Shown: piece after piece, positions 1 to 9,450 of the stretch
Layout of the letters: each line of letters opens with the position of its first letter
Numbering within the stretch: the stretch's first letter is position 1
From: Flavobacteriales bacterium
GTDB lineage: Bacteria > Bacteroidota > Bacteroidia > Flavobacteriales_G > Salibacteraceae
Length of the DNA stretch: 64,000 nucleotides
Assembly: GCA_018660685.1 (NCBI GenBank)
Contig: JABJJW010000012.1
Span: 310,001 to 374,000 of the forward strand
Reading direction: 5' to 3'
Position numbers and translations under genes: made by a program
The notes under the pieces: model-generated
What the model was told of the DNA's origin: nothing
The model's input: the letters and a program-made list of their open reading frames with translations, nothing else
Databases searched by the model: none

Positions 1-1761
1 GTTTTCATCAATCAATCGTTGAGCAATTCGTCTTCTCATTTCCGTTGGATTAATGGTCTCTGTTTTTGTGAACCGTTTAATTCCCATCAACATCATTCTG
101 AGTTCATCTCCCTCTCCAAACGCCAGCACCGCTTCCTTGGCGCATTTACCAATTCGGCCTGAAGCATCATGGATGAACAGTTTAGCCATCGCTCCATAGA
201 CCTTTTGGTCATCTTCACCTAATGTGTTGATTCGCTTGTGTACCCTGAGAAGAAGCGATTCTGCAACATATGTATCAATTGCCATGTCGGCTATATTCAT
301 CAGAATTTCCTGCTCTTTGGCAAGACCACCCATGAGTTTTTGGGTTGCTGCACCAGCAACCAGCAAAATGCTCTTCTTAAATTTTTCAACTTGAGCGTAT
401 TCACGAGCAAACGGGGTGTCATCCAAATCGCCAAGATCCGGAATGCCCAACAGTTCATCCTGAACTGACTTTGCCGCGCCTAACAAGTCGAGCTCTCCCT
501 TGAGCGCCTTCTTCAATATCATATCAACGGTTAGGATGCGATTGATCTCGTTGGTTCCTTCAAATATTCGATTGATGCGACTATCGCGATAGCCACGCTC
601 GATGCGAGTCTCCGCTGAATACCCCATACCTCCGTGAATCTGCACTCCTTCATCCGCTACGTAATCAAGCACTTCAGAACCATAGACCTTCATCATCGCA
701 CATTCAGCTGCATATTCTTCAATTCCTTTCAAGGTGGCTGCACCCTTATCCAAACCGCTTTCGTCAAGATCGTCGATACGATCCTGAATATTTTGACTGA
801 TGCGATAAACAGCGCTCTCGAGAGCGTATGCTCGCAATCCCATTTCACCCAGCTTGTAACGAATCGCTCCATACTTCGAAATGGGACGGCCAAACTGATA
901 TCTTTCGTTTGCGTACCGAACGCTGGCGTCAATATATTCTTTTGTGGATCCAAGCGTTGCAGCGGCGAGCTTTATTCGCCCCACATTCAAAATGTTCAGG
1001 GCAATTTTGAATCCATTTTCTCTTTGACTCAGTTGATTGTCCTTGGGAATTTTAACGTCATTAAAAAACACCTGTCGCGTTGATGATCCCTTGATTCCCA
1101 TTTTCTTTTCTTCAGGATTCAGAACAAGGCCGTCTGTACCTTTATCGACAATGAACGCGCTCAAAGTTTCGTCGTCATCAATCTTAGCAAACACCGTAAA
1201 AACATCAGCGAATCCTGCATTGGTAATCCACATTTTTTGACCGTTGAGCAACCAATTCTCGCCCTCAAGAACAGCTTTAGACTTTCCAGAATTTGCATCC
1301 GAACCCGCGCTAGGTTCTGTTAAGCAATAGCACCCTAACCATTCACCGGTAGCCAGCTTTGTTACGTATTTCATTTTTTGCTCTTCCGTTCCATAATAAA
1401 GAATTGGGAGCGTTCCGATTCCGGTATGAGCGCTGATCGCCACACTGAATGAATGGCCACCACCCATGGCTTCTGCAGCGAGAGTAGAAGCTTTGAAGTC
1501 CATTCCCATTCCGCCATATTCTTGAGGAACGGAGATTGCCAAAATGCCCAATTCTCCAGCCTTTTTCAAGAGTCGAGGCATCAATTCAGGATCTTCCATA
1601 TTATCGATTTCTTCAACTCTAGGGATGACTTCTTGTTCAAGAAAATCTCGACATGTCTGAACTATCATCCTTTCCTCTTCATTCCATTCTTCGGGAATAA
1701 ACACCTCTTCAGGTTTCGTTTGCCGAATAAGAAATTCTCCTCCTTTAATTGCTTTTGTCAT
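1..1761 (-). CDS. fadE: acyl-CoA dehydrogenase, FadE type (C-terminus cut by window edge)
   Basis: Flavoenzyme that introduces the trans-2 double bond in acyl-CoA, the first step of beta-oxidation, passing electrons to electron-transfer flavoprotein. I translated the minus strand from the ATG at 1761; the frame stays open to base 1, giving 587 residues without a stop, so only a short C-terminus is missing for the roughly 600-residue long form. The FAD-binding segment CLTEPSAGSD lies at about residues 146-155. The family signature RIFEGTNEINR at about 398-408 carries the expected catalytic glutamate (about E401). The C-terminal extension beyond about 420 is typical of the long Bacillus FadE-like class. 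It shares strand and pathway with the genes at 2801-6820, but two plus-strand lipoproteins lie between, so it probably has its own promoter in the 45-bp gap before 1807. Assignment is firm; chain-length preference cannot be read. Confidence 0.93.
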   Translation of the reverse strand, partial: MTKAIKGGEFLIRQTKPEEVFIPEEWNEEERMIVQTCRDFLEQEVIPRVEEIDNMEDPELMPRLLKKAGELGILAISVPQEYGGMGMDFKASTLAAEAMGGGHSFSVAISAHTGIGTLPILYYGTEEQKMKYVTKLATGEWLGCYCLTEPSAGSDANSGKSKAVLEGENWLLNGQKMWITNAGFADVFTVFAKIDDDETLSAFIVDKGTDGLVLNPEEKKMGIKGSSTRQVFFNDVKIPKDNQLSQRENGFKIALNILNVGRIKLAAATLGSTKEYIDASVRYANERYQFGRPISKYGAIRYKLGEMGLRAYALESAVYRISQNIQDRIDDLDESGLDKGAATLKGIEEYAAECAMMKVYGSEVLDYVADEGVQIHGGMGYSAETRIERGYRDSRINRIFEGTNEINRILTVDMILKKALKGELDLLGAAKSVQDELLGIPDLGDLDDTPFAREYAQVEKFKKSILLVAGAATQKLMGGLAKEQEILMNIADMAIDTYVAESLLLRVHKRINTLGEDDQKVYGAMAKLFIHDASGRIGKCAKEAVLAFGEGDELRMMLMGIKRFTKTETINPTEMRRRIAQRLIDEN

Positions 1762-1806
1762 CTTAATTCAGATTTGTGTTTTTTTGAACTCCCATAATTG
1801 GAAGAC

Positions 1807-2265
1807 ATGAAATATTCGATCTATCTATTTGCCGCCGTTCTCTTTCTTTCCTCATGTAAGGAAGAACCGGATCCAGTTGCTTGCATGACCAATGTGAATG
1901 CAGAGTACACCATATTTGATGAAGCCTCTTTTGAGAACTGCTCTCAAAATGCAGCAACCTATTTCTGGTCTGTTGAGGGTACCACAACCAGTCTGAGCCA
2001 TACGGATGAAACCGTCCAATATACCTGGGATACTCCTGGAAGTTATGTGGTAAGTCTGATCGTAAGTTCAGAGAGTGGTGAAAAAGTAGATGCCATAACT
2101 CAAGATGTTGAGGTGGTTGATTATTGTTTTTCGTGTATTTATCTCGCAACCGGTCCATCATCAGAAGAAATTGTTTGTGCGACTACAGAAGGATCTATTG
2201 ATGGTGCAAATGATCGCAAACAAGAGTTAAACGATCTTGGATATACGTGCACCGAAGTGGAATAA
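1807..2265 (+). CDS. cysteine-rich PKD-like lipoprotein (paralogue 1)
   Basis: Predicted 152-residue lipoprotein of unknown function. I chose the ATG at 1807 (MKYSIYLF) over the in-frame TTG at 1798 because it puts the hydrophobic signal at the N-terminus. The lipobox ends at LSSC, so the mature protein starts at that cysteine. A PKD-like beta-sandwich follows (YFWSVEG ... W-x4-GSYVVSLIV). The C-terminus has an unusual cysteine cluster: DYCFSC, then CATTEG, then YTC near the end. The next gene (2350) has the same arrangement, so they are tandem paralogues. Both sit on the plus strand inside a block of minus-strand beta-oxidation genes. Cysteine spacing suggests disulfides or metal binding in the periplasm or at the surface; that is inference. 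Confidence 0.8.
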   Translation: MKYSIYLFAAVLFLSSCKEEPDPVACMTNVNAEYTIFDEASFENCSQNAATYFWSVEGTTTSLSHTDETVQYTWDTPGSYVVSLIVSSESGEKVDAITQDVEVVDYCFSCIYLATGPSSEEIVCATTEGSIDGANDRKQELNDLGYTCTEVE

Positions 2266-2349
2266 GGAACGATCAGTTCGAATGATAAGTTTTCCTGTAA
2301 TAGCGCTAGTTCAATGAGTATATTTTGGCAGATTAAAGCAATTCCCGAA

Positions 2350-2796
2350 ATGCGAACAATCGTACCTATTAGTCTGTTATTGTTTATGCTAACTTCTTGT
2401 TTCAACGAACCTGAAGCATGTTTTACAGTCGATGCCACGGATGTCAAAATCTTTGAAGCAATTACCTTGAACAATTGTTCCGAAAACGCCAAGAAATATG
2501 AGTGGACTATTGAGGATGGTGATTCTGATCGAATCTTTGATGATGAAGATCCATTGGTGTCTTGGTCAAACACAGGGGAATTCTCCATCCGGCTTATCGC
2601 TTCAAACAGCCGCGAGTCAAAATCTGACGAGATAATCAATGAGATTGTCATTTCTGATTACTGTTATTCCTGTAGTGATCCTTCATTTCCTGGGTCTTCT
2701 ATTACGATCTGCGCTTCTGAGTTTGAGCGGCTTCAAGACTTAAACTTCACGGTCGATCTCTATGAGTCTGGAGACTATGTCTGCACTATTCAATAG
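2350..2796 (+). CDS. cysteine-rich PKD-like lipoprotein (paralogue 2)
   Basis: Predicted 148-residue lipoprotein, tandem paralogue of the gene at 1807. The ATG at 2350 (MRTIVPIS) is preferred over the upstream ATG at 2314 because it starts directly at the signal peptide; the lipobox ends in LTSC. Shared blocks with the paralogue are AC-[MF]-T, IF-x-EA, NCS-x-NA, Y-x-W-[ST]-[VI]-E, and the C-terminal DYC-[FY]-SC followed by [IV]CA and a final Y-[VT]-C. The middle is PKD-like. The stop lies 4 bp from the convergent thiolase stop, so no terminator fits between them. Function is unknown; exported and lipid-anchored is the only safe statement. Confidence 0.8.
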   Translation: MRTIVPISLLLFMLTSCFNEPEACFTVDATDVKIFEAITLNNCSENAKKYEWTIEDGDSDRIFDDEDPLVSWSNTGEFSIRLIASNSRESKSDEIINEIVISDYCYSCSDPSFPGSSITICASEFERLQDLNFTVDLYESGDYVCTIQ

Positions 2797-2800
2797 CCTT

Positions 2801-3973
2801 TTACATCATCTCAATAACTCCTGCGGCACCTTGACCAGTTCCCACGCACATGGTTACGATGCCATATTTCTGATCTCTGCGCTTTAGTTCATTCAACAAT
2901 TGAACGGTGAGCTTAGCACCAGTGCACCCTAAAGGATGCCCGATTGAAATGGCTCCTCCATTCACATTTACTATTTCTTGATTCAATCCAAGCTCTCTTA
3001 TAACCGCAAGAGACTGAGACGCGAAGGCCTCGTTCAGTTCAATTAGGTTGATGTCGTCGAGTGTTAGCCCAGCCTGCTTCAAAGCCATAGGTACCGCTTC
3101 AACCGGGCCAATGCCCATGATGCGAGGAGGAACACCTGCGACCGAATAGGACTTAAGGCGAGCGATGGGTTCCACGTTCAATTCTTTCAACATCTTTTCG
3201 GACACGACCAAAACAAAGGCGGCGCCGTCGCTGGTTTGTGATGCGTTTCCAGCCGTTACCGTTCCTTTTGCATCAAAGACCGGTCGAAGTTTTGCAAGTC
3301 GGTCAAGACTGGTGTCCGGGCGCGGACCCTCATCTGTGTCAAACACATAAGATCTGGTTTTTCGCTTGTCACCTTCAACATAAACCTCTTGCACTTCAAT
3401 TGGTGTGACTTCATTTTTAAATGATCCATTCTTAATGGCCTCAATCGCCTTCGTGTGTGAGCGATAGCCAAATTCATCTTGATCTTCTCGACTCACTTTA
3501 TATTCATTGGCGACTGCCTCGGCGGTTAGACCCATTCCCCAGTAATAATCGTGTTGTTCTTGGGAGACTTTTGCATTCGGAACGATGCGCCACCCACCAA
3601 ATGGGATTGGGCTCATGCATTCTACTCCGCCAGCAATAATGCAATCCGCGAGTCCGGCGTGAATTTTAGCTGAAGCAATAGCAATGGTCTCGAGACCTGA
3701 AGAACAATAACGATTTACCGTCATGCCGGGAACTTTGTCCGTATCTAAGCTCATCAAGGAAATCATTCGACCAACGTTCAAGCCTTGTTCCGCCTCTGGA
3801 GTAGCATTCCCAACGATGACATCTTCGATTCGCTCCCTGTCAAGGTTTGGGACTCCACTCAACATGTCTTGGATTACGGTAGATGCGAGATCATCCGGCC
3901 GCGTGAATCTCAGCTTTCCTCTGGGCGCCTTTCCAACCGCTGATCGTTTTCCCTGTATGATGTATGCATCCAT
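2801..3973 (-). CDS. fadA: acetyl-CoA C-acyltransferase (thiolase)
   Basis: Thiolase of 390 residues that cleaves 3-ketoacyl-CoA with CoA to acetyl-CoA and a shortened acyl-CoA, the last step of beta-oxidation. All catalytic elements are visible: the nucleophile C90 in [11 protein letters not shown], the NEAFA motif, H346 in [16 protein letters not shown], and the second active-site cysteine C376 in [10 protein letters not shown]. Length is normal for the family. The start is 13 bp downstream of the stop of the two-domain dehydrogenase at 3987, so they are almost certainly cotranscribed. The order regulator, dehydrogenase/hydratase, thiolase resembles the Bacillus fadNAE arrangement. A purely biosynthetic acetoacetyl-CoA thiolase is less likely given the neighbours. 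Confidence 0.95.
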   Translation of the reverse strand: MDAYIIQGKRSAVGKAPRGKLRFTRPDDLASTVIQDMLSGVPNLDRERIEDVIVGNATPEAEQGLNVGRMISLMSLDTDKVPGMTVNRYCSSGLETIAIASAKIHAGLADCIIAGGVECMSPIPFGGWRIVPNAKVSQEQHDYYWGMGLTAEAVANEYKVSREDQDEFGYRSHTKAIEAIKNGSFKNEVTPIEVQEVYVEGDKRKTRSYVFDTDEGPRPDTSLDRLAKLRPVFDAKGTVTAGNASQTSDGAAFVLVVSEKMLKELNVEPIARLKSYSVAGVPPRIMGIGPVEAVPMALKQAGLTLDDINLIELNEAFASQSLAVIRELGLNQEIVNVNGGAISIGHPLGCTGAKLTVQLLNELKRRDQKYGIVTMCVGTGQGAAGVIEMM

Positions 3974-3986
3974 ATATTCTAATCGA

Positions 3987-6395
3987 CTAATTCCTCAATA
4001 CTTTCCCTGACTTCACAATGCTTTGAAGTCTTTCCAATGTCTTTCGTGTTCCGCACAATTCGATAAAAGCCTTTCGCTCCAAGTCGAGCAAGTATTGCTC
4101 ACTAACCTGCTGCGGGTAACTTAAATCTCCACCGCACAGCACCCATCCTAGTTTTTCACTGATTACGCGATCATGCTCGCTCATGTAATGTCCAGAGACC
4201 ATGGTCTCTGCACCGACGAAAACCAATCCAAGGCCTTCATTTCCCATGACTTCTATGTCTTTCCTCTCGACCGGTTCAGTGTATCCTTTCTTAGCTAGTT
4301 GCAGCGCTTTATTCTTTGCCACAGTGAGTTGCATTGATCTATTGACGACCACTTCATCAATTCCTTTTCGCAGATAGCCTAGTTCGAAAGCCTCATACGC
4401 TGACGTAGAAACTTTAGCCTGGGCGATTGTCATAAGCCTATTCCTGAACTGATTTGTTCTTATTCCTCCTTCAGACAGCTCATCTGATAATCTAACAGCG
4501 AATTCTTTCGTCCCACCACCGGCGGGGATTACTCCGATTCCGAATTCAACAAGTCCGATGTAAAGTTCTGCGTGTGCTACGACGCTATCAGCGTGAAGGC
4601 ATAGTTCACAGCCTCCACCTAATGCCATATTGTGTGGTGCGGCTACTACAGGGATACCCGAATAGCGAATTCGCATCATCGTATTTTGAAATTGACGGAT
4701 GGCGAGGTCAAGCTCTTCATAGTCTTGTTCTGCCGCCATCATCAGTATCAATCCTGCGTTGGCACCTGCACTGAACAAGTCACCTGAGTTGGAGACCAAA
4801 AGTCCTTCATAGCTCTCTTCGGCTAATTCAATTGCTTTATTGATACCACTAAGAACATCGCCTCCGATGGTATTCATCTTTGTTGTGAATTCAATGTTGA
4901 GGATTCCATCACCAAGATCCGTTATCACGGAACCTGAATTCTCCCATACAATGCCATTAGATCGGGCAATAGCCAGACTTACCTGACCTTCTTGACCAGG
5001 GATTTCTAAGTAAGCATTTGTGCGAATATCCCAGTAGAGCCTCTTCCCTTTTTCGATTTTGTAAAAGGATTCAGCTTTGGCTTCGACCATTTTGCTCACC
5101 CACACTGGTAGATCTAACTTTCGTTCCTTGGCCAAGGCGAGAATTTCGTGGAATCCGATCGCGTCCCATGATTCAAAAGGACCGAGTTTAAAACTAAATC
5201 CAGCCTTCAGTGCGTCATCGACCCTATAAACTTCATCGCTTATCTCAGGAACCCTGTTGGACGCATATTGCACCATTGCCAAAAAATGATCTTTAAAAAA
5301 CTGACCTACCCGATCATTTAGGTTGAATAGGGACTTTAGTCTGCTTTCTAGATTATCATCCGCCTTTATTGCTTCAATAGAAGGTAAATTGGGCTTTTGC
5401 CTAGGGCCGTATTCTAGCGTATCAAGGTTAAGAGTTAAGATTTCAGATTTACCCTCATCGTTTTTAATCTTTTTGAAGAATCCTTGCTTTGTCTTGGATC
5501 CAAGCATATTGTTCGAGGCCATTTGAGAAACATAGTCTGGAACCTTGAATAGCTCTTTGGCTTCGTCGTTTGGAACGTTATCGCTCAACCCATTGGCAAC
5601 GTGGATGAGGGTGTCTAAACCCACCACGTCCGTCGTTCGGAAAGTCGCTGATTTGGCCCGGCCAATAAGCGGACCCGTCAGGCGATCAATCTCATCGACG
5701 GTCCAGCCATTTTCTTTGATGTAGTGAAACATCCACATAATATTGAACACACCAATTCTATTTGCAATAAAGGCCGGTGTGTCCTTGCATAATACAGTGG
5801 ACTTGCCAAGAAAGCGCTTCCCATAATCCATGTGGAAGTCCAACACTTCTGAGGATGTATCTGGACCTGGGATTATCTCGAGCAGCTCTAAATATCGAGG
5901 TGGATTGAAAAAATGGGTGCCACAAAAATGCTTTCGAAAATCTTCAGAACGACCCTCAGACATTAAATGAATAGGAATGCCTGAAGTATTCGAGGTGATC
6001 AATGTTCCCTCTTTTCGAATACCATCCAGCTTCTCAAAGAGATCCTTTTTAATATCCAAGCGTTCTATGATGGCTTCCAATATCCAATCGTACTCGCTAA
6101 CCTTTTCCAGATCATCGTCAAAATTTCCTGTGGTTATGAGCGATGGAACACCGCTCTGATATAAAGGAGATGGACTGCTCTTGATCGCAGATTTTAGGCT
6201 ATCGTTGACAATTCTATTGCGCACTTGAGCGTCCTCTAAACTGAGTCCTTTGGCAACCTCTGTTTCTGATAACTCCTTCGGAACAATGTCAAGGAGCAGA
6301 ACCTGCACGCCAACATTGGCGAAATGGCATGCAATTCGAGATCCCATTATTCCCGAACCCAGAACTGCAACTTTTTGAATTCTTCTCTTACTCAT
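3987..6395 (-). CDS. fadN: 3-hydroxyacyl-CoA dehydrogenase / enoyl-CoA hydratase (FadN type)
   Basis: Two-domain beta-oxidation enzyme of 802 residues with the dehydrogenase first and the crotonase fold second, the reverse of E. coli FadB and the order seen in Bacillus FadN (YusL). The Rossmann glycine motif GSGIMG is at about 13-18 and the dehydrogenase signature THFFNPP at about 160-166 contains the likely catalytic histidine H161. In the C-terminal part, ALGGGCEL and GLVEFGIGVIPAGGG carry the two glutamates expected in an active enoyl-CoA hydratase. It begins inside the last codons of the MarR gene (4-bp ATGA overlap) and is followed after 13 bp by the thiolase. Repression by the MarR protein, probably relieved by acyl-CoA or fatty acid, is inferred from the operon. 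Confidence 0.94.
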   Translation of the reverse strand: MSKRRIQKVAVLGSGIMGSRIACHFANVGVQVLLLDIVPKELSETEVAKGLSLEDAQVRNRIVNDSLKSAIKSSPSPLYQSGVPSLITTGNFDDDLEKVSEYDWILEAIIERLDIKKDLFEKLDGIRKEGTLITSNTSGIPIHLMSEGRSEDFRKHFCGTHFFNPPRYLELLEIIPGPDTSSEVLDFHMDYGKRFLGKSTVLCKDTPAFIANRIGVFNIMWMFHYIKENGWTVDEIDRLTGPLIGRAKSATFRTTDVVGLDTLIHVANGLSDNVPNDEAKELFKVPDYVSQMASNNMLGSKTKQGFFKKIKNDEGKSEILTLNLDTLEYGPRQKPNLPSIEAIKADDNLESRLKSLFNLNDRVGQFFKDHFLAMVQYASNRVPEISDEVYRVDDALKAGFSFKLGPFESWDAIGFHEILALAKERKLDLPVWVSKMVEAKAESFYKIEKGKRLYWDIRTNAYLEIPGQEGQVSLAIARSNGIVWENSGSVITDLGDGILNIEFTTKMNTIGGDVLSGINKAIELAEESYEGLLVSNSGDLFSAGANAGLILMMAAEQDYEELDLAIRQFQNTMMRIRYSGIPVVAAPHNMALGGGCELCLHADSVVAHAELYIGLVEFGIGVIPAGGGTKEFAVRLSDELSEGGIRTNQFRNRLMTIAQAKVSTSAYEAFELGYLRKGIDEVVVNRSMQLTVAKNKALQLAKKGYTEPVERKDIEVMGNEGLGLVFVGAETMVSGHYMSEHDRVISEKLGWVLCGGDLSYPQQVSEQYLLDLERKAFIELCGTRKTLERLQSIVKSGKVLRN

Positions 6396-6820
6396 AATTC
6401 CTTCAATGTGTGACGATCGATCAACTCTATTACTTCTTTGAAATGCTCCACTTTTTCCTTCGACAAATCCTTCAAGATTCGCTCGTTAAATTCAACGACG
6501 CTTGCTCTCGATACCTCCCTCATCCTCTCTCCAGCACTAGTCAGAACAATCCTCATTACACGTCGGTCATTCTTGTCTTTCACTCGTTTGATAAGGTCTT
6601 TTTCTTCCATCGATTTTATGGTTCTACTCAAGCTGGTTGGCTCCATCCCCATTTTTGGCCCGAGTTGAGTAGAAGGTGTTCCTTCCTTCGGGTCAATGTT
6701 CAAAAGAATGAATCCAATTCCTTGGGTTATTCCATACTTGTTTGCCTCCTGATTGTACATCTTGGAGATCTTCAGCCATGCCCAACGAACATGGAAATCG
6801 ATTGTTTCTTCTGGCTTCAC
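6392..6820 (-). CDS. MarR-family transcriptional regulator of the fad operon
   Basis: Winged-helix regulator of 142 residues. The segment from about 48 to 98 reads as the MarR DNA-binding domain: LGPKMGMEPTSLSRTIKSME is the recognition-helix region and KDKNDRRVMRIVLT the wing, with the DxR signature. Flanking helices would form the dimer interface. It is the first gene of the beta-oxidation operon and overlaps the dehydrogenase start by 4 bp, so autoregulation together with the fad genes is likely. A perfect 12-bp palindrome 27 bp upstream of its start is a candidate operator. By analogy with other MarR or FadR-type lipid regulators the ligand could be a fatty acid or acyl-CoA, but nothing in the sequence proves this. 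Confidence 0.88.
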   Translation of the reverse strand: MKPEETIDFHVRWAWLKISKMYNQEANKYGITQGIGFILLNIDPKEGTPSTQLGPKMGMEPTSLSRTIKSMEEKDLIKRVKDKNDRRVMRIVLTSAGERMREVSRASVVEFNERILKDLSKEKVEHFKEVIELIDRHTLKEL

Positions 6821-6846
6821 GTCCTAAACGAATATAACAATATTAT

Positions 6847-6858
6847 TATGCATGCATA
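6847..6858. promoter_or_regulatory. candidate MarR operator (12-bp palindrome)
   Basis: TATGCATGCATA is a perfect palindrome 27-38 bp upstream of the MarR start at 6820, in a 170-bp divergent intergenic region shared with the TonB receptor. MarR dimers bind short palindromes in their own promoters, so this is a reasonable operator candidate. No second copy was seen in the window. Confidence 0.4.
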
Positions 6859-6977
6859 GCTTTTATATATTTTTGGGAACTTCAACCTCCTTTTGTTGGT
6901 TACACACGTCCTTATACCGTTGGTAAATAATTATCCTCCTTTTATCCATATGATACCCTATCAGAGGTCGCTGCACA

Positions 6978-6985
6978 TAGATTTG
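6978..6985 (+). promoter_or_regulatory. candidate -7 promoter element of the TonB receptor gene
   Basis: TAGATTTG matches the Bacteroidetes -7 consensus TAnnTTTG and ends 17 bp before the ATG at 7003. I do not see a convincing -33 TTTG at the expected spacing, so the call rests on the -7 match and position only. Confidence 0.35.
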
Positions 6986-7002
6986 CAGCTGCTTTGAAAT
7001 TC

Positions 7003-9450
7003 ATGAAATCACTACTTACACTTTGCCTCACTCTGAGCATGTTTATTGGACTCGCTCAGAAGGATGTTACGCTATCCGGATACGTCAATGAAAACGAGTC
7101 TGGGGAAGGGATGATTGCCGCTACAGTTCTTGTAAAAGAGCTTGGTGTGGGTACCTCTTCTAACGAATTTGGATTCTACTCAATTTCGCTTCCACCTGGC
7201 ACCTATACCATTGAATGGTCATTCGTTGGCTTCAATACTGTTTCAGAACAAATTGAACTAACCCAAAACATTACTAAGAATGTTGCTTTGGGATTTGGGG
7301 AGACGATTTTAGATGAAGTAGTAATCACCGGGGAGAGAGCAGATGTCAACGTTACAAGCGTCGAAATGAGCGTCGAAAAAATGGATATCCAGCTGGTGAA
7401 GAAAATGCCCTCGCTCATGGGAGAAGCAGATATCATAAGGTCGATTCAGTTACTTCCAGGAGTCACCACAGTGGGCGAAGGAGCTACCGGGTTTAATGTA
7501 AGAGGGGGAAATGTTGATCAAAATTTAATTTTATTAGACGACAGTCCAGTATTCAGCTCCTCGCATTTGTTTGGATTTTTTTCTGTCTTCAATGCGGACG
7601 CAATTAAATCCACGAAGCTGTACAAAGGCGGCATGCCTGCCAAGTACGGAGGACGACTTTCATCGGTTCTTGACATTCGCCAGAAAGAAGGAAACATGAA
7701 GAAGCTGGAGGTCAATGGTGGCGTTGGCCTTCTATTTAGCCGATTGACCATCCAAGCACCAATTGTAAAAAACAAGGCTTCCTTTATTCTCTCAGGAAGA
7801 CGCAGTTATTTCGATTTGTTCTTTCCTCTTGCTAAAAACGAAACAATCAAGGACACGAGGTTGTATTTCTACGATCTTAACGGTAAGGTCAATTGGATTA
7901 TCAATGACAAAAATCGAATCTACTTGGCAGGGTACAATGGCAGTGACGTTTTTAATCTCGCACAATCATTTAGCACACGCTGGGGAAACACAACAGGTTC
8001 GCTTCGATGGAATCATTTGTTCTCTGACAAGCTTTTCTCAAATTCAACATTAGTCTATAGCAAATATGATTATGCGCTTGGTGCTGAAACAGATGCATTT
8101 GGGTTCGATTGGTTGGCAAGCATAGAAAACTACAGTGCTAAAATTGATTTCACCTACTTCCTAAATCCAAAAAATAAGATTGATTTTGGATGGCAAAGCA
8201 CATACTACATTTTCAGGCCGGGCAAGGCAACTGGCTTCTTTGAAGTTCAGGATACGGTACAGGAGTTTGAATCGGAGATTCAGAGTATTCCTGCCGTTGA
8301 AACCGCACTTTACATAAGCAACGAACAAAAGATTGGAACAAGGCTGACAATCGCATATGGTCTTCGTTGGAGTGGTTTTGCTCAAGTTGGAAAAGGCGAC
8401 ATCTATACCTATGACAATGGGCCGATCGATCCTGAAAATCCCACTTCAACAATTTCGCCGGACGATACAGTTCAATTCGAAGCAGGCGAAATTGTGAAAG
8501 CCTATCACGGTATTGAACCAAGACTCAGTGTCAATTACCAGCTGAACGAAGTGTCTTCCATCAAAGGAAGTTATAACCGAAATCGGCAGTACATACACCT
8601 GATTTCAAACACCACAGCGGCAACACCGGTGGATATTTACATGCCTGCAGGACGATACATTAAACCAGGTGTGGTCGACCAAATCGGACTCGGGTATTTT
8701 AGAAACTTCGCGGATAATACGTATGAAAGTTCCGTGGAGGTTTACTACAAGAAGTTTCAAGACCTTGTAGATTATAAGGACGAAGCCGAGCTCCTATTTA
8801 ATAATACCATTGAAACCGAACTGTACTCGGGAGGAGGTGAAGCATATGGGCTCGAATTTCAATTCAAAAGATCAAAAGGAAAACTAACAGGATGGGTTAG
8901 CTATACTCTATCACGAGTTGTTCGAGACGTTGAAGAAATCAACAATGGTGACCCTTATCCGGCAAACTGGGACAAAACGCATGATGTCAGTGTTGTTGTA
9001 AGCTATGACATCACTGAAAGCATCAATGTCTCTTCCAACTTTGCGTACATGACTGGGCGACCCATCACCTACCCAGATGGTAGGTTCACCTTTGGAGAAG
9101 TAACAGCACCGCTCTATACAAAACGCAATGGGGCTCGTACTCCGGATTATCACAGACTTGATTTAGCCCTGAATTTCAATTTGAGTAAGGAAGGCCATAA
9201 CGTTATTCCTCTCGCGCTGGCTGGCTGGATTTGGCCGATGATTCCTTTCTACTACGGATGGCGTTACACTCCGCTGAAAAAGGTCGTTGACATGGACTTG
9301 TCGGTTGGAGTCTACAATCTCTATGGTCGAAAAAACCCTTACTCGGTTTACTTCCGACAGGACCCAGATCAACCAGCAGTCACCAAGGCTTACCAGCTTT
9401 CGATATATGCTATTCCAATTCCTTATGCTACTCTAAACTTTAAATTCTGA
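7003..9450 (+). CDS. TonB-dependent receptor with carboxypeptidase-regulatory-like domain
   Basis: Outer-membrane active transporter of 815 residues. The start is the ATG at 7003 (MKSLLTLCLTLSMFIGLAQ), which gives a clean signal peptide; an in-frame TTG nine bases upstream is less likely. Residues about 20-100 form a carboxypeptidase-regulatory-like beta-sandwich (VTLSGYVNENESGEG ... GFYSISLPPGTYTI). The plug follows, with IQLLPGVTTVGEGATGFNVR and GGNVDQNLILLDD. The rest is beta-barrel and the chain ends in an aromatic F-K-F as expected for BAM substrates. The stop overlaps the start of a DUF4249 lipoprotein by one base (TGATG). TonB receptor plus DUF4249 lipoprotein is a recurrent Bacteroidetes pair, analogous to but distinct from SusCD. 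The substrate is unknown; no catabolic enzymes adjoin. Confidence 0.93.
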   Translation: MKSLLTLCLTLSMFIGLAQKDVTLSGYVNENESGEGMIAATVLVKELGVGTSSNEFGFYSISLPPGTYTIEWSFVGFNTVSEQIELTQNITKNVALGFGETILDEVVITGERADVNVTSVEMSVEKMDIQLVKKMPSLMGEADIIRSIQLLPGVTTVGEGATGFNVRGGNVDQNLILLDDSPVFSSSHLFGFFSVFNADAIKSTKLYKGGMPAKYGGRLSSVLDIRQKEGNMKKLEVNGGVGLLFSRLTIQAPIVKNKASFILSGRRSYFDLFFPLAKNETIKDTRLYFYDLNGKVNWIINDKNRIYLAGYNGSDVFNLAQSFSTRWGNTTGSLRWNHLFSDKLFSNSTLVYSKYDYALGAETDAFGFDWLASIENYSAKIDFTYFLNPKNKIDFGWQSTYYIFRPGKATGFFEVQDTVQEFESEIQSIPAVETALYISNEQKIGTRLTIAYGLRWSGFAQVGKGDIYTYDNGPIDPENPTSTISPDDTVQFEAGEIVKAYHGIEPRLSVNYQLNEVSSIKGSYNRNRQYIHLISNTTAATPVDIYMPAGRYIKPGVVDQIGLGYFRNFADNTYESSVEVYYKKFQDLVDYKDEAELLFNNTIETELYSGGGEAYGLEFQFKRSKGKLTGWVSYTLSRVVRDVEEINNGDPYPANWDKTHDVSVVVSYDITESINVSSNFAYMTGRPITYPDGRFTFGEVTAPLYTKRNGARTPDYHRLDLALNFNLSKEGHNVIPLALAGWIWPMIPFYYGWRYTPLKKVVDMDLSVGVYNLYGRKNPYSVYFRQDPDQPAVTKAYQLSIYAIPIPYATLNFKF

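Noticed and set aside
634-1083. 149-residue plus-strand open frame
   Set aside because: It lies antisense within the acyl-CoA dehydrogenase gene, whose catalytic motifs are intact on the other strand; the frame has no recognisable domain or start context.
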